The notes beneath the pieces were generated by a model. That model did not search any database, was not told the origin of the DNA, and worked only from the letters and a program-made list of their open reading frames with translations. 46,312 bases of DNA from Planctomycetota bacterium (lineage in GTDB: Bacteria; Planctomycetota; Planctomycetia; Pirellulales; UBA1268): contig JAPOIM010000030.1 of the NCBI GenBank assembly GCA_029978905.1, positions 1 to 46,312 on the forward strand. Direction: 5' to 3'. A program made the position numbers and the translations under genes. Of this stretch, positions 8,989 through 16,773 are shown piece by piece. Position 1 is the first letter of the stretch; every line of letters begins with the position of its first letter.

Positions 8989-9465
8989 CTATGTCGCCAC
9001 TCCCTGGCGATCCGCTTCCTCCAGAAGGTGCTGCACGTCAGCAGGCGAGGTCGCACCTTTGAGATCCCGGCAAAACGCATCGTCGCGCAACTGCCGAGAA
9101 ATATTCTCCAAAGCCCTGAGGTGGTCACCAGGGCGGTCCGGCGGTGACACCAGCAGGAAAAACAACTGCACAGGATCGCCGTCGAGGCTCTCGAACTCGA
9201 CTCCGTCCTGGCTGATCGCGACGGTCCCCACGAGACGGTCGACGCTGGGGTGCTTGGTGTGCGGAACCGCGACACCGCGACCGATCCCGGTGCTCCCGAG
9301 ATCCTCCCGCTTCATGATCGCTTTGACGATGCTTTCGAGTTGATCTCGCGTGATTTTCCCGGCCTCTACCAAGGCCGCTGCCATCTCGCGAATGACCCCT
9401 TCCTTCGTCGTTGACTGAACGTTGGAACGGATCGCCTCCACCGCCACAAAATCGGAAAACTTCAT
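8989..9465 (-). CDS. PTS EIIA component, PtsN/fructose type
   Basis: The 158-residue protein (MKFSDFVAVEAI start) matches the EIIA(Fru/Ntr) family. It has a KEGVIREMAAALVEAGKI helix, DLGSTGIGRGVAVPHTKH with the phospho-accepting histidine in AVPHTKH, and FFLLVSPPDRPGDHLRAL. An upstream GTG at 9486 is in frame, but the ATG at 9463-9465 better fits the family. EIIA accepts phosphate from HPr. With no EIIB/EIIC nearby and hpf directly upstream (42 nt), it resembles the regulatory PtsN found beside hpf in rpoN operons. Here rpoN itself is not present. Confidence 0.92.
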   Translation of the reverse strand: MKFSDFVAVEAIRSNVQSTTKEGVIREMAAALVEAGKITRDQLESIVKAIMKREDLGSTGIGRGVAVPHTKHPSVDRLVGTVAISQDGVEFESLDGDPVQLFFLLVSPPDRPGDHLRALENISRQLRDDAFCRDLKGATSPADVQHLLEEADRQGVAT

Positions 9466-9507
9466 GCCGTCATTACCCGGGGACACACACAGCCGTCAGC
9501 AACTGCA

Positions 9508-9828
9508 CTAGCTGCGGCGGGTGTTTTGCACGTGCTTGTGGTCCCGGGTCTTCTCCTTGTGTTTTCTCAACTGCTGCTCGAGTTTTTGGACGGCCCCGTC
9601 GACACTGCGCCACAACTGGGCCGACACCTCGTGACTGACCATCTCGTGCATGTGCTCGCCAGAAGCCACGATTTCCACGGCTGGGAGCGATTGGTGTTCG
9701 AGGTCCACGGTGACATTCAGGGCGGTCACGCGATCGAAGTACCGCACCAAACGGGCCACCTTCGCCGAAATCTTCGACTGAGTAGCTGGGCTGAGGTGCC
9801 CGTGACGGGCCGAAACGTTGATTTGCAA
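9508..9828 (-). CDS. hpf: Ribosome hibernation promoting factor (short HPF/RaiA family)
   Basis: The 106-residue protein begins MQINVSARHGHLSPATQSKI and continues through KVARLVRYFDRV and VEIVASGEHMHEMVSH to a basic tail. This is the beta-alpha-beta-beta-beta-alpha HPF/YfiA fold that binds the 30S decoding region in stationary phase. It lacks the C-terminal dimerisation domain of long HPF, so it is the short form. It is followed by the EIIA gene, an association also seen in proteobacterial rpoN-hpf-ptsN clusters. An 80-nt gap separates it from the end of the upstream membrane protein gene, leaving room for its own promoter. Confidence 0.93.
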   Translation of the reverse strand: MQINVSARHGHLSPATQSKISAKVARLVRYFDRVTALNVTVDLEHQSLPAVEIVASGEHMHEMVSHEVSAQLWRSVDGAVQKLEQQLRKHKEKTRDHKHVQNTRRS

Positions 9829-9908
9829 AACGACGATCCACTGCGAACATGCAACGCAGCCGCCAGAACACGCGCTTGGGCGGCCGACAAGCGTGAGGTT
9901 GGATCATA

Positions 9909-12254
9909 TCACCCGGGATCGGGCACGGACAATTGCTGCCCGTTTACCCGCAGGATGAGCCCTTTCTCACGTTGTGAGGCCCACCACCGGACCCCTTCGA
10001 GCCGAGCGTCGGCCGCCGCGTCCGCCCGATACCGGAGCCGGTCCCGAGCCAGAGGCTCGACGATTTCCTCGAGACGCAGGGCTGCATACCGCCGGACCAC
10101 CAGCCGGGAATCCTCGAGCGCGGCCACCAGTTCCGCGTCGGCTCCCGCTGCGAGGTCGGCGTCAGACACTCCGACCGCGAGCCGGTACACGCGATCCCCC
10201 TCTTCGGGTGGAAGCTGGGCCGAAAACGCTTGCCTCAGCCGTTCCGCAGAGTGCACCCCACGCGCGAGCGCCAGGGGAATCACCTGCTCTTCGAACGCCC
10301 TCCAGCGTCGCTCGCCGAGTCGGCGGCCTGCCCCGTCGTCGCACAGGAGCGCGACCGCCGGCTGGTAGTCCCCCACGAGCGCGAGCAGGACCGCCGCCAC
10401 CTCCCGCACCTCAACCCGACGGTTCAGAAGCAGGCTGCGGGCCGCCGCGATCGCATCTCCGCTTTCCGCCGCTGCTGCCGCAAGTTCCTCCGCTGCCGAA
10501 ACGGCCAGCCGATCCGCGATCGTCACAGGCTCAAGGCCAACCCCAGCGGCTGCGAGCCGCACCTCGTGAGCCTGCACGCTTTCCCAGACTGCCGCCCGGC
10601 CTCCGCCGAGTGAGCCACCTGCGGGCATCGCGTCCACCGTGGCCGAACCCGCCAGCGGTGCCCACGTCACCTCCGCGTCGAGAGCCACCAGGCTGCTGGT
10701 CACCAACCCACGCTCGCTGGGATCCGCCCCCGGCTGCCGCCCGAGCGCGACCCGCAACGTGACCGCACTTGGCGGCCCGGAGAGCCGCCACTGCAGGCCA
10801 CCGGCGCGAACGTCAACCGCCGCATCCCCGCTGAGCCGCCGAACGGTTGCTGAGCCGAAGACGACTTCCAGGTCCACTTTGGGCGTGTCCCCTTCCCCTT
10901 CGGTAGGCCTGAGCACGACCTGCGAACGGGGAGCGAGCGAGACAAAGACGCCTCCGAGGTTCAGTTCTGGCGCCGAGGCCGAGGGCGAGAGCAACTGCAC
11001 GCCAGGGGAAAGCTGGTCTCCCTGGAAGGCCCCTCGCCACTGGCCTGGCTGATCCCGATCGGCGACGAGCACCATCGGCCCTTCGGCCACCACGCCGACG
11101 GGGGTCGCTTGTGGTGCGGCACGCGGAAGGCCAGCCGACGCGACCGGTGGCAGAGGCGGCTCGGGCGCAGGCACCGGCGGCACGAGCGCCTCCGGCCCGG
11201 GCGCCAGCGGCGCGGCAATCGCCAGGGCATCCCCCATCGGCACGCGTGGCCCCACGCCCAGCGGAGCCTCCATCACGGGCGGCACCACGGCCACCGTCTC
11301 CGCAGGCAGCCCGCTCTCAGCGTTGACGGGGGCTGCTGGGCCGAACGGTTCGGCCTGCCCAGTGCCCTCGGCCACCGCGTCCACCGACTCACCCGCTCGC
11401 ACCGGTGGCAAGACCGGCGAATCCGCCACAAGTTCGGCATCGGGGAGCTGCGTGGCTGCCCCGGCACCTGCCGCAGCGGTGGGAGGCTCCGCACCGTCGC
11501 TGGCCTCAGCAATGTCTTCAACGGCCGGCTGTTCCACTTCGACTGGTGGCTGCAGCGGATCGCTGATGGCCACCCGGTCACGGGCGTCGCTCGCTGCGGG
11601 GTTCCACCAGAGCGTCACCCCCAACCCGCCTCCAGCCAGGCACAGCAATCCGACCGCCACGGCCACTTGCAGCCACGGTGACGCTCTCCGCGTCCGTCGC
11701 GGACCGGTCGTCGCAGCCTGTTCGGTCGGCTCGCTGGCGATGCGAATCTGCGGCGTCACATCGACACCGCCGCGCTCGGCCTGCCGCTGCGGTGCCGCGG
11801 GTTGACGCGGAATGCCCTCCACCAGCCGCGAGCGATCCGCCGGCAACGCTCCGGGCTGCCCGCTCGCCAACCGGCTGGCGACCGCCTTGAGCAAAGGACC
11901 TGGTGGCGTGCCGCCCCGCAGGCGACGCTGCGTCGCTTCTGCCAGCATCGCGTGGCACGCGGAAACCTCCGACAACTGCCGATCCGACTCCAGGCAAATC
12001 CGCTCAAACGCCTCGAGGTTCTCCGCATCGAGCACGTTTTCCAGATACTCCGCCACCGAGTTGGCGTCGGCGCCGAGGCCGCGCCCCTCAACTTTCGGCG
12101 GCTCGATATCGTGCCGCTTCTCCACGGCCTCCATCCGGTCGAGGAGCCCCTGGGCCACACTCCCTTCGGTCACGCGCGCGGCGAGTTCTTCCTGCTCTTT
12201 TCCGCTGAGGAGGCCATCGCGCCAGGCGAGAAGCGTTCGAAGCGTGAGCCGCAT
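9909..12254 (-). CDS. Membrane-anchored FecR-like / anti-sigma-like protein of unknown function
   Basis: This 781-residue protein is not assigned to a named family. The N-terminal about 185 residues are soluble and helical (MRLTLRTLLAWRDGLLSGKE, then EYLENVLDAENLEAFERICL), resembling cytoplasmic anti-sigma-like regions. One membrane helix follows (WLQVAVAVGLLCLAGGGLGV, about residues 192-214). A long Pro/Ala/Val-rich linker (about 215-400) leads to a beta-rich segment with phrases such as GVFVSLAPRSQVVLRP and DLEVVFGSATVRRL that recall FecR domains. The C-terminal part is helical and may be HEAT-like. A signal-sensing role across the membrane is a guess from architecture. No sigma-factor gene is adjacent. 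Confidence 0.75.
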   Translation of the reverse strand: MRLTLRTLLAWRDGLLSGKEQEELAARVTEGSVAQGLLDRMEAVEKRHDIEPPKVEGRGLGADANSVAEYLENVLDAENLEAFERICLESDRQLSEVSACHAMLAEATQRRLRGGTPPGPLLKAVASRLASGQPGALPADRSRLVEGIPRQPAAPQRQAERGGVDVTPQIRIASEPTEQAATTGPRRTRRASPWLQVAVAVGLLCLAGGGLGVTLWWNPAASDARDRVAISDPLQPPVEVEQPAVEDIAEASDGAEPPTAAAGAGAATQLPDAELVADSPVLPPVRAGESVDAVAEGTGQAEPFGPAAPVNAESGLPAETVAVVPPVMEAPLGVGPRVPMGDALAIAAPLAPGPEALVPPVPAPEPPLPPVASAGLPRAAPQATPVGVVAEGPMVLVADRDQPGQWRGAFQGDQLSPGVQLLSPSASAPELNLGGVFVSLAPRSQVVLRPTEGEGDTPKVDLEVVFGSATVRRLSGDAAVDVRAGGLQWRLSGPPSAVTLRVALGRQPGADPSERGLVTSSLVALDAEVTWAPLAGSATVDAMPAGGSLGGGRAAVWESVQAHEVRLAAAGVGLEPVTIADRLAVSAAEELAAAAAESGDAIAAARSLLLNRRVEVREVAAVLLALVGDYQPAVALLCDDGAGRRLGERRWRAFEEQVIPLALARGVHSAERLRQAFSAQLPPEEGDRVYRLAVGVSDADLAAGADAELVAALEDSRLVVRRYAALRLEEIVEPLARDRLRYRADAAADARLEGVRWWASQREKGLILRVNGQQLSVPDPG

Positions 12255-12535
12255 GCGGTCCCTTTCCTGAGGTGTCTCGTGCCGTGAAGCCTGCCGCGGC
12301 CACCCGCGGCCACTCTCGGGCCACCCTTATAAGTGGCCAGCCAGGGGGCCCGCGCGTGCAAAAAAAACCTGTCCCCGCTCAAACCGTTGAAGATGAACAA
12401 CACCCGACCGAAAAACGTAGAAACCCCCAGCTGCCGCCACGGAGAATGGGCAGCCCACGGGGGTACGGTAAAATCACAAAGTCCAGGGTTTGTCACGAGC
12501 ACCCGCCTCGAGAACTCACACCACCTGACGTGCCG

Positions 12536-13090
12536 ATGAACCGCTTGAGCCAGCAACACCTGCTTCGACAGGCGGCCGGGTTCCTGGAACTCGGCGAACT
12601 CTTAATTGAACCCGATCAGCCGTTGCCCACCGCATCGGCGACGGTGCTGCATCGCGCCCTTCGCGCTCTCGAAGACATCGAGCCGCCGCTGCGTCAGCAG
12701 CCAGAGACGATGCTGCTCGAAGCCGAAACACTGCGGGCGCTCGGTCAGTTTGAAGCGGCGCTGCCTCTGTTCCGGCGGGCTGCCGAAGCCGTGCCGCGGC
12801 GGATTGAGCCTTGGCTCGGCATCGGCTGGTGCCTCAAACGGCTGAATCGGCTCAACGAGGCGATTGATCGGCTGCGGGAAGGCGTGCAGGCGAGCCCCCG
12901 GCAGCCGGTGCTGCACTACAACCTCGCCTGCTATCTCTCGCTGGCTGGCGATGTCCAGCCTGCCATCGAGCACCTGACCAAAGCGATCGCGATCGACAAG
13001 CGCTACCGGGACCTGACGCAGGTCGAGCCTGATTTTGATCCGATTCGCGCAGACCCCCAGTTCGTGGCCGTCACGCACCTGGCCTGCTAG
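12536..13090 (+). CDS. TPR-repeat protein
   Basis: From the ATG at 12536 the product is 184 residues with consecutive tetratricopeptide-like helices: LLEAETLRALGQFEAALPLF, then PWLGIGWCLKRLNRLNEAID and VLHYNLACYLSLAGDVQPAI. It ends DFDPIRADPQF, the closing sequence common in bacterial TPR proteins. TPRs mediate protein-protein contacts and no partner is evident. The open frame runs back to 12272, but that part has no homology and overlaps the divergent promoter region, so the inner ATG is preferred. The gene is divergent from the FecR-like gene, with a 281-bp shared upstream region. Confidence 0.85.
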   Translation: MNRLSQQHLLRQAAGFLELGELLIEPDQPLPTASATVLHRALRALEDIEPPLRQQPETMLLEAETLRALGQFEAALPLFRRAAEAVPRRIEPWLGIGWCLKRLNRLNEAIDRLREGVQASPRQPVLHYNLACYLSLAGDVQPAIEHLTKAIAIDKRYRDLTQVEPDFDPIRADPQFVAVTHLAC

Positions 13091-13187
13091 ACGCACCGAG
13101 TCACATCCGCCAAGAACAGGCCCAACCAGTGCCGCAAACAGGATGGGGTTGGCGTTTGGGTGGTCGAAGCCTTCTCATAGAGCGGCT

Positions 13188-14021
13188 ATGACCGATTCTG
13201 TGATTCCAGCGCTGACCGCCTTGTTCGGTTGCCCTGCTGCGGGGCAACCGGCCCAGTATCTATTTGAGCGCGCCTTCGCAGCCGCGGGGCTCGACTGGCG
13301 GTTCCTCACCTGCGAGGTGTCGGAAGCGTCTCTCGAACTCGCCGTGCGTGGTGCGATGGCGATGGGCTTCCGAGGCTGCCTGCTTGCCGGACCGCTCCGG
13401 CAGGGCGCTGCAGCACTGGTCGACGAGACCACGCCCGCCGCGAGTTTTACCTCTGCGGTGAGCCGCATCGACTTCCGCGAGGGCCGGCTCTTCGGCGACA
13501 TGACCGAAGGACGGGGCACCGTGGAAGCGATTCGCCTGCATACCGAACCGGCTGAGCAGGGGGTGCTTGTGCTGGGGACAGACGCGGCCGCACGGGCGGT
13601 GGCTCTGGAGCTGGCCCTCGCCAAAGCCAACCTGGTGATCATGGCGGGCCAAGATCGGGAGGTGCTCTCAGCCGCGACGGAGGCGATCGCGAGCCTCGAG
13701 GCCGCACCAGTCGCCGCCTGCCACTGGACCGACCGGCTCACGATCCCTGAGGAAGTGAAGATCGTGGTGGCCACTTCCCCGATCGACCACTCGCACGCCT
13801 CAGGGCTGCACGGACTGCGAGCCGACCTGATCGTCGTGGACCTGCAAGTCGCTTCAGAAACCTCCCCGCTGATCTCGGTCGCGAGGCAGCATGGCTGCTG
13901 CACGGTCGACGGCCTCGACGTCCGCTGTGAGCAGGCGGCCATCGACTTTCAGGCGTGGACGGGCCTCGAGGCCGACGCCGACGTGCTCCGTGACGCGCTC
14001 GATGAGTTCTTCAGCGCCTAA
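13188..14021 (+). CDS. Shikimate-dehydrogenase-like (AroE fold) protein with altered catalytic residues
   Basis: The 277-residue product keeps the AroE two-domain layout. An N-terminal domain has ALFGCPAAGQPAQYLFERAF, a Rossmann segment is GVLVLGTDAAARAVALELA, and the C-terminus has TVDGLDVRCEQAAIDFQAWTG, the family ending. The residues that bind and reduce dehydroshikimate are changed. The HSxSP serines become AGQPA (18-22), the catalytic Lys becomes Arg71, AVNT becomes AVSR (Asn to Ser92), and the NTDG aspartate becomes Glu107 in GDMTEG. It may be a paralogue with another substrate or a non-enzymatic relative. The ATG at 13188 is used because the frame upstream (to 13035) overlaps the TPR gene. 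Confidence 0.8.
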   Translation: MTDSVIPALTALFGCPAAGQPAQYLFERAFAAAGLDWRFLTCEVSEASLELAVRGAMAMGFRGCLLAGPLRQGAAALVDETTPAASFTSAVSRIDFREGRLFGDMTEGRGTVEAIRLHTEPAEQGVLVLGTDAAARAVALELALAKANLVIMAGQDREVLSAATEAIASLEAAPVAACHWTDRLTIPEEVKIVVATSPIDHSHASGLHGLRADLIVVDLQVASETSPLISVARQHGCCTVDGLDVRCEQAAIDFQAWTGLEADADVLRDALDEFFSA

Positions 14022-14027
14022 CGTCGC

Positions 14028-15125
14028 TCAGAGACCGGCCGACTCTTTGCGGTTGATCTTTTCGGCCACCGCCGTCGCCGCCGCCTTCACGTCAGACACC
14101 GGATCGCTGCGGAGTGCTTCCACCCGCGACACGATCCCCCCGGGAGGCTCGTTGCCCGTGGCATCAACGAGGAGCGCGACGGCTTTGAGGGCATTCACCA
14201 CCACCAGCGCCCGCTTGTACCGCTCCGACTGCGACTGTTCGTCTGGACCGGCCTCGATATCTTCAAGCGCCAGCATTTCCGCCAACGTCTCGTAGGCTTC
14301 GTCACGACCGAGCCGGGCGAGCGCCGTCGCCGCGTTGTAGCGGACATCGTCAGACGCATCGGCCTGCAACAGCACCAACTGGCTCGCAGCCGCCTCGCCT
14401 CCCACAATCCCCAGGGCAAAGGCCGCCGATCCTCGCAGCCGCCGATCGTCGCTCTGCGAAGCTGCCACCATCGCCGCGGTCACCTGCTGCAGATCGGCTG
14501 GCGTGGTGCCCGCCGCGTTCAAGTTAGAGAGAAGCACCGCAAGGGCTTCCACCGCCGCCCGGGCGGTCTCGAGGTCGGAAAGATCCGCAGCGCGAGCGAC
14601 CAGCGGCGGCACCGCTTCAGGCACCGCAAACTCGCCGAGAGCGCGGCAGAGGTAGAGTTTCAGTTGTTGCGACTGTTCGCTCGTGCGGCCTTTGGCCACC
14701 TCATCGTTGAGCACATTGCCCACCTCGGTCGCAAGTTCGGCGTTCGCCTTGAGCTCGGCTCCCCCGGGACCGCGAAGGTCGTTGGCAAAGTTCAGCGCCG
14801 CCTGCCAGCGTCCCTCATTGTCGCGCCGCAGCGTGCGGAGATACGCCTGAGGGTCGTTGCCAAGATGCGCGAGCCAGTGGAACGTCAGCCACACGCCAAC
14901 GATGATCGCCACAATCACCCCGGGCACCAGGAACAACTGCACGAGGAATCCCGCGGAGGGCGGCTCCACGGGCGGCAGCATGTCGTCGGCCGTGGGACGA
15001 TTGCCGGCCCTGGACATCGCCCCTTGAGCCACCGCCTCTTCCGCCGGCAACGCATGAACCTGGCCAGATTCCGACGGCGTCGGCCCGCTCACGTCAGGCC
15101 CCGAGGGGTCAGTTCCAGAGTTCAT
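14028..15125 (-). CDS. Membrane-anchored HEAT-repeat protein
   Basis: The 365-residue protein has a Pro/Ser-rich N-terminus, one membrane helix at residues about 60-84 (FLVQLFLVPGVIVAIIVGVW), and then a helical domain with HEAT-like repeats. Examples are LCRALGEFAVPEAVPPLVAR, RGSAAFALGIVGGEAAASQL and VRYNAATALARLGRDEAYET. HEAT solenoids bind protein partners. I cannot name a function. The gene converges on the AroE-like gene with a 6-nt gap and is divergent from the lipoate ligase gene. An N-in topology with the HEAT domain outside is a guess. Confidence 0.8.
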   Translation of the reverse strand: MNSGTDPSGPDVSGPTPSESGQVHALPAEEAVAQGAMSRAGNRPTADDMLPPVEPPSAGFLVQLFLVPGVIVAIIVGVWLTFHWLAHLGNDPQAYLRTLRRDNEGRWQAALNFANDLRGPGGAELKANAELATEVGNVLNDEVAKGRTSEQSQQLKLYLCRALGEFAVPEAVPPLVARAADLSDLETARAAVEALAVLLSNLNAAGTTPADLQQVTAAMVAASQSDDRRLRGSAAFALGIVGGEAAASQLVLLQADASDDVRYNAATALARLGRDEAYETLAEMLALEDIEAGPDEQSQSERYKRALVVVNALKAVALLVDATGNEPPGGIVSRVEALRSDPVSDVKAAATAVAEKINRKESAGL

Positions 15126-15174
15126 ACGTCTCCCGTGCTGCTACTGTTTGGGTGTGCAAGTCGAAAGCAAGTCT

Positions 15175-15181
15175 AGGGGGG
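15175..15181 (+). promoter_or_regulatory. Shine-Dalgarno site of the lipoate ligase gene
   Basis: AGGGGGG lies 7 nt upstream of the ATG at 15189 and supports that start. Confidence 0.7.
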
Positions 15182-15188
15182 TCTACCC

Positions 15189-15992
15189 ATGCGTCAACGT
15201 CCCACAGCCGAGGCACCAACGCCAGCGGGTGGTGAACGCGCGTCCCTCAGCGAGGAAACGCCCGCCGCCAGCCTCGCCGCGCGGTGGCTGGCGACCGACC
15301 AGCGATCCGCTGAGGAGCAACTGGCTATCGATGAGGCGGTGCTCGACGAAGCAGAACTCGGCCTTCGTCACGAGCGGACGGTTCGGACCTGGATGGCCGA
15401 CGAGTTTGTGGTCATCGTGGGCTCCTCCAGCCGACTCGAAACCGAAGTCGACATGGACGCCTGCCGCCAGGCAGGGGTACGGGTGGTGCGACGACCAAGC
15501 GGAGGTGCCACGGTGGTGCTCGGCCCCGGGTGCGTGATGTGGTCGGTGATCACCCCCTACCCGCACGGCACTCCGAGTGTCGACTCCTTGCACGCCGAGG
15601 CCCTCGACCCACTCTGCCGCGGCTTCGCCGAAGAGGGGCTGCCGGTCACCCGCCAGGGCACGAGCGACCTCACGCTGGGAGCCCACAAGGTCTCCGGCAA
15701 TGCCCTCCGTGTCCGACGCCGCGCTGTCCTCTACCACGGCACCCTGCTCGACCGCTTCGACCTCCCCAAGGCCATGTCACTGTTGAAGCATCCGCCACGG
15801 GAGCCGTCGTATCGCGAAGGCCGTCCACACACCTCGTTTCTCACCAACCTGGAACTTGGGCGTGAGCGACTCGAAGCACTCGTGCGGCGAGCCTTTCAGG
15901 CATCCCTGCCGGCGCCCGACTGCGACCCCGAACGCGTCGCGCAGCTGCTCAAAGATCGGTACCACTCCGTCAGCTGGAACGAACGGCTGTAG
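15189..15992 (+). CDS. Lipoate-protein ligase A family protein
   Basis: The 267-residue product matches the BPL/LplA/LipB superfamily. It has VRVVRRPSGGATVVLGPG (the RRxSGGG motif, residues 98-106) and the catalytic lysine Lys167 in GAHKVSGNALRVRRRAVLYH, followed by the HGTLL motif. Such enzymes attach lipoyl or octanoyl groups to E2 and GcvH subunits through an adenylate intermediate. A strong Shine-Dalgarno run (AGGGGGG, 15175-15181) sits 7 nt before the ATG at 15189, which fixes the start. The family also includes octanoyl transferases and biotin ligases, so the exact substrate is open. No lipoylated target gene is nearby. Confidence 0.88.
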   Translation: MRQRPTAEAPTPAGGERASLSEETPAASLAARWLATDQRSAEEQLAIDEAVLDEAELGLRHERTVRTWMADEFVVIVGSSSRLETEVDMDACRQAGVRVVRRPSGGATVVLGPGCVMWSVITPYPHGTPSVDSLHAEALDPLCRGFAEEGLPVTRQGTSDLTLGAHKVSGNALRVRRRAVLYHGTLLDRFDLPKAMSLLKHPPREPSYREGRPHTSFLTNLELGRERLEALVRRAFQASLPAPDCDPERVAQLLKDRYHSVSWNERL

Positions 15993-16127
15993 CAGGCTCA
16001 AGGCCCCCAGGCCTAACAGCCGGGTGTCCACCCGAAAGAGATCGCAGACTGTGGACAACGTCTGCCGCCGCAGGATGCGGCGAGTGGCAACCCCGAAAAC
16101 CCTCGGCGTTTTTGGGTGTTGCCCAAA

Positions 16128-16167
16128 TGGAGAAAGGTCATGGAAGGCTTTTTCTACGGGCAGATAG
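16128..16167 (+). repeat. Stem-loop element, copy 1 of 2
   Basis: This 40-nt element matches 17865-17904 at 33 of 40 positions. A 9-bp stem is formed by TGGAGAAAG (16128-16136) and CTTTTTCTA (16148-16156) around an 11-nt loop containing GGAAGG. The perfectly conserved CGGGCAGATAG follows (16157-16167). A separate 6-bp hairpin (TTTGGG 16111-16116 with CCCAAA 16122-16127) abuts it at the 5' side. All stem differences from copy 2 keep pairing through G-U wobbles that work only in plus-strand RNA, so a plus-strand RNA structure is likely. Function unknown. Confidence 0.65.
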
Positions 16168-16373
16168 GTGTGGTGGGGCAATCTAGGAAAGCTTGTGATG
16201 TCGTGGCGGTTGGAGAGTGTGACTGCGAAGTGGTGATTGCCGCAGGTGAGGAACGCCGATGAACAAGGCTGAGAACGGCGTGGGTGCGGTGGGTAAAGCC
16301 ATCTTCCGAAGGTTGATGCTGCTCCTTACACTCCCGCCCCCGTCCGACAGGAAGTCGTTCGATCAAATGCAAC

Positions 16374-16379
16374 AGGAGG
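16374..16379 (+). promoter_or_regulatory. Shine-Dalgarno site of the small gene at 16389
   Basis: AGGAGG with a 9-nt spacer before the ATG at 16389. It selects this start over the slightly longer open frame at 16380 and is the best sign that the small gene is translated. Confidence 0.7.
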
Positions 16380-16388
16380 TTGCTTTCC

Positions 16389-16658
16389 ATGCGTTTGCAC
16401 ATGCATGCCGCCGATGTGCGGCACCTCGTGACTCGGTATTTCCTCGACCTTGGCGCAGCGGCTGGGGAAGTGTCCGACATTCAGGAAAATGTCCGAATTG
16501 ACCGGGGCCAGTGCGTGGCACGCTGTTACCGCGTTGCAGACATGTTTGCGATGTGGCTGATCGACATCGGAATCCTGCAGTTCTATGACGCGGATGGTGA
16601 GATGCTGCAGACCGTCAATCTCTTTGCGGAGATGCAACCTCACCGCGCCGCCGCCTGA
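16389..16658 (+). CDS. Small protein of unknown function (89 aa)
   Basis: The predicted product starts MRLHMHAADVRHLVTRYFLD and ends NLFAEMQPHRAAA. It is helical and mildly acidic with one cysteine (GQCVARCYRV contains two). It has no signal peptide, membrane helix or known motif that I recognise. Evidence for being real is the near-perfect Shine-Dalgarno AGGAGG 9 nt upstream and a coherent reading frame with ordinary amino-acid composition. It sits alone, 396 bp after the lipoate ligase and 115 bp before the glycosyltransferase gene on the same strand. I do not assign a function. Confidence 0.65.
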   Translation: MRLHMHAADVRHLVTRYFLDLGAAAGEVSDIQENVRIDRGQCVARCYRVADMFAMWLIDIGILQFYDADGEMLQTVNLFAEMQPHRAAA

Positions 16659-16773
16659 TACCTCCCGTTGCTGCGAAAGAGCCGGTCCACGTCAGCATTT
16701 TTCTGACGCTGGTCGCCGTCTGTCTGCACAACAGGCTTTGATCGCTTCTTGGTGAACCCTGCGGGCCACAGCC

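Larger units (their letters stand above)
15993..16388. other. 396-bp intergenic region with stem-loop element copy 1
   Basis: No convincing gene is seen between the lipoate ligase and the small gene at 16389. The region contains several short hairpins, for example GCCGC/GCGGC near 16066-16083 and TTTGGG/CCCAAA at 16111-16127. It also holds the first copy of the repeated stem-loop element at 16128-16167. An 80-codon open frame starting at 16259 overlaps the small gene out of frame and is not supported by composition. Confidence 0.6.
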
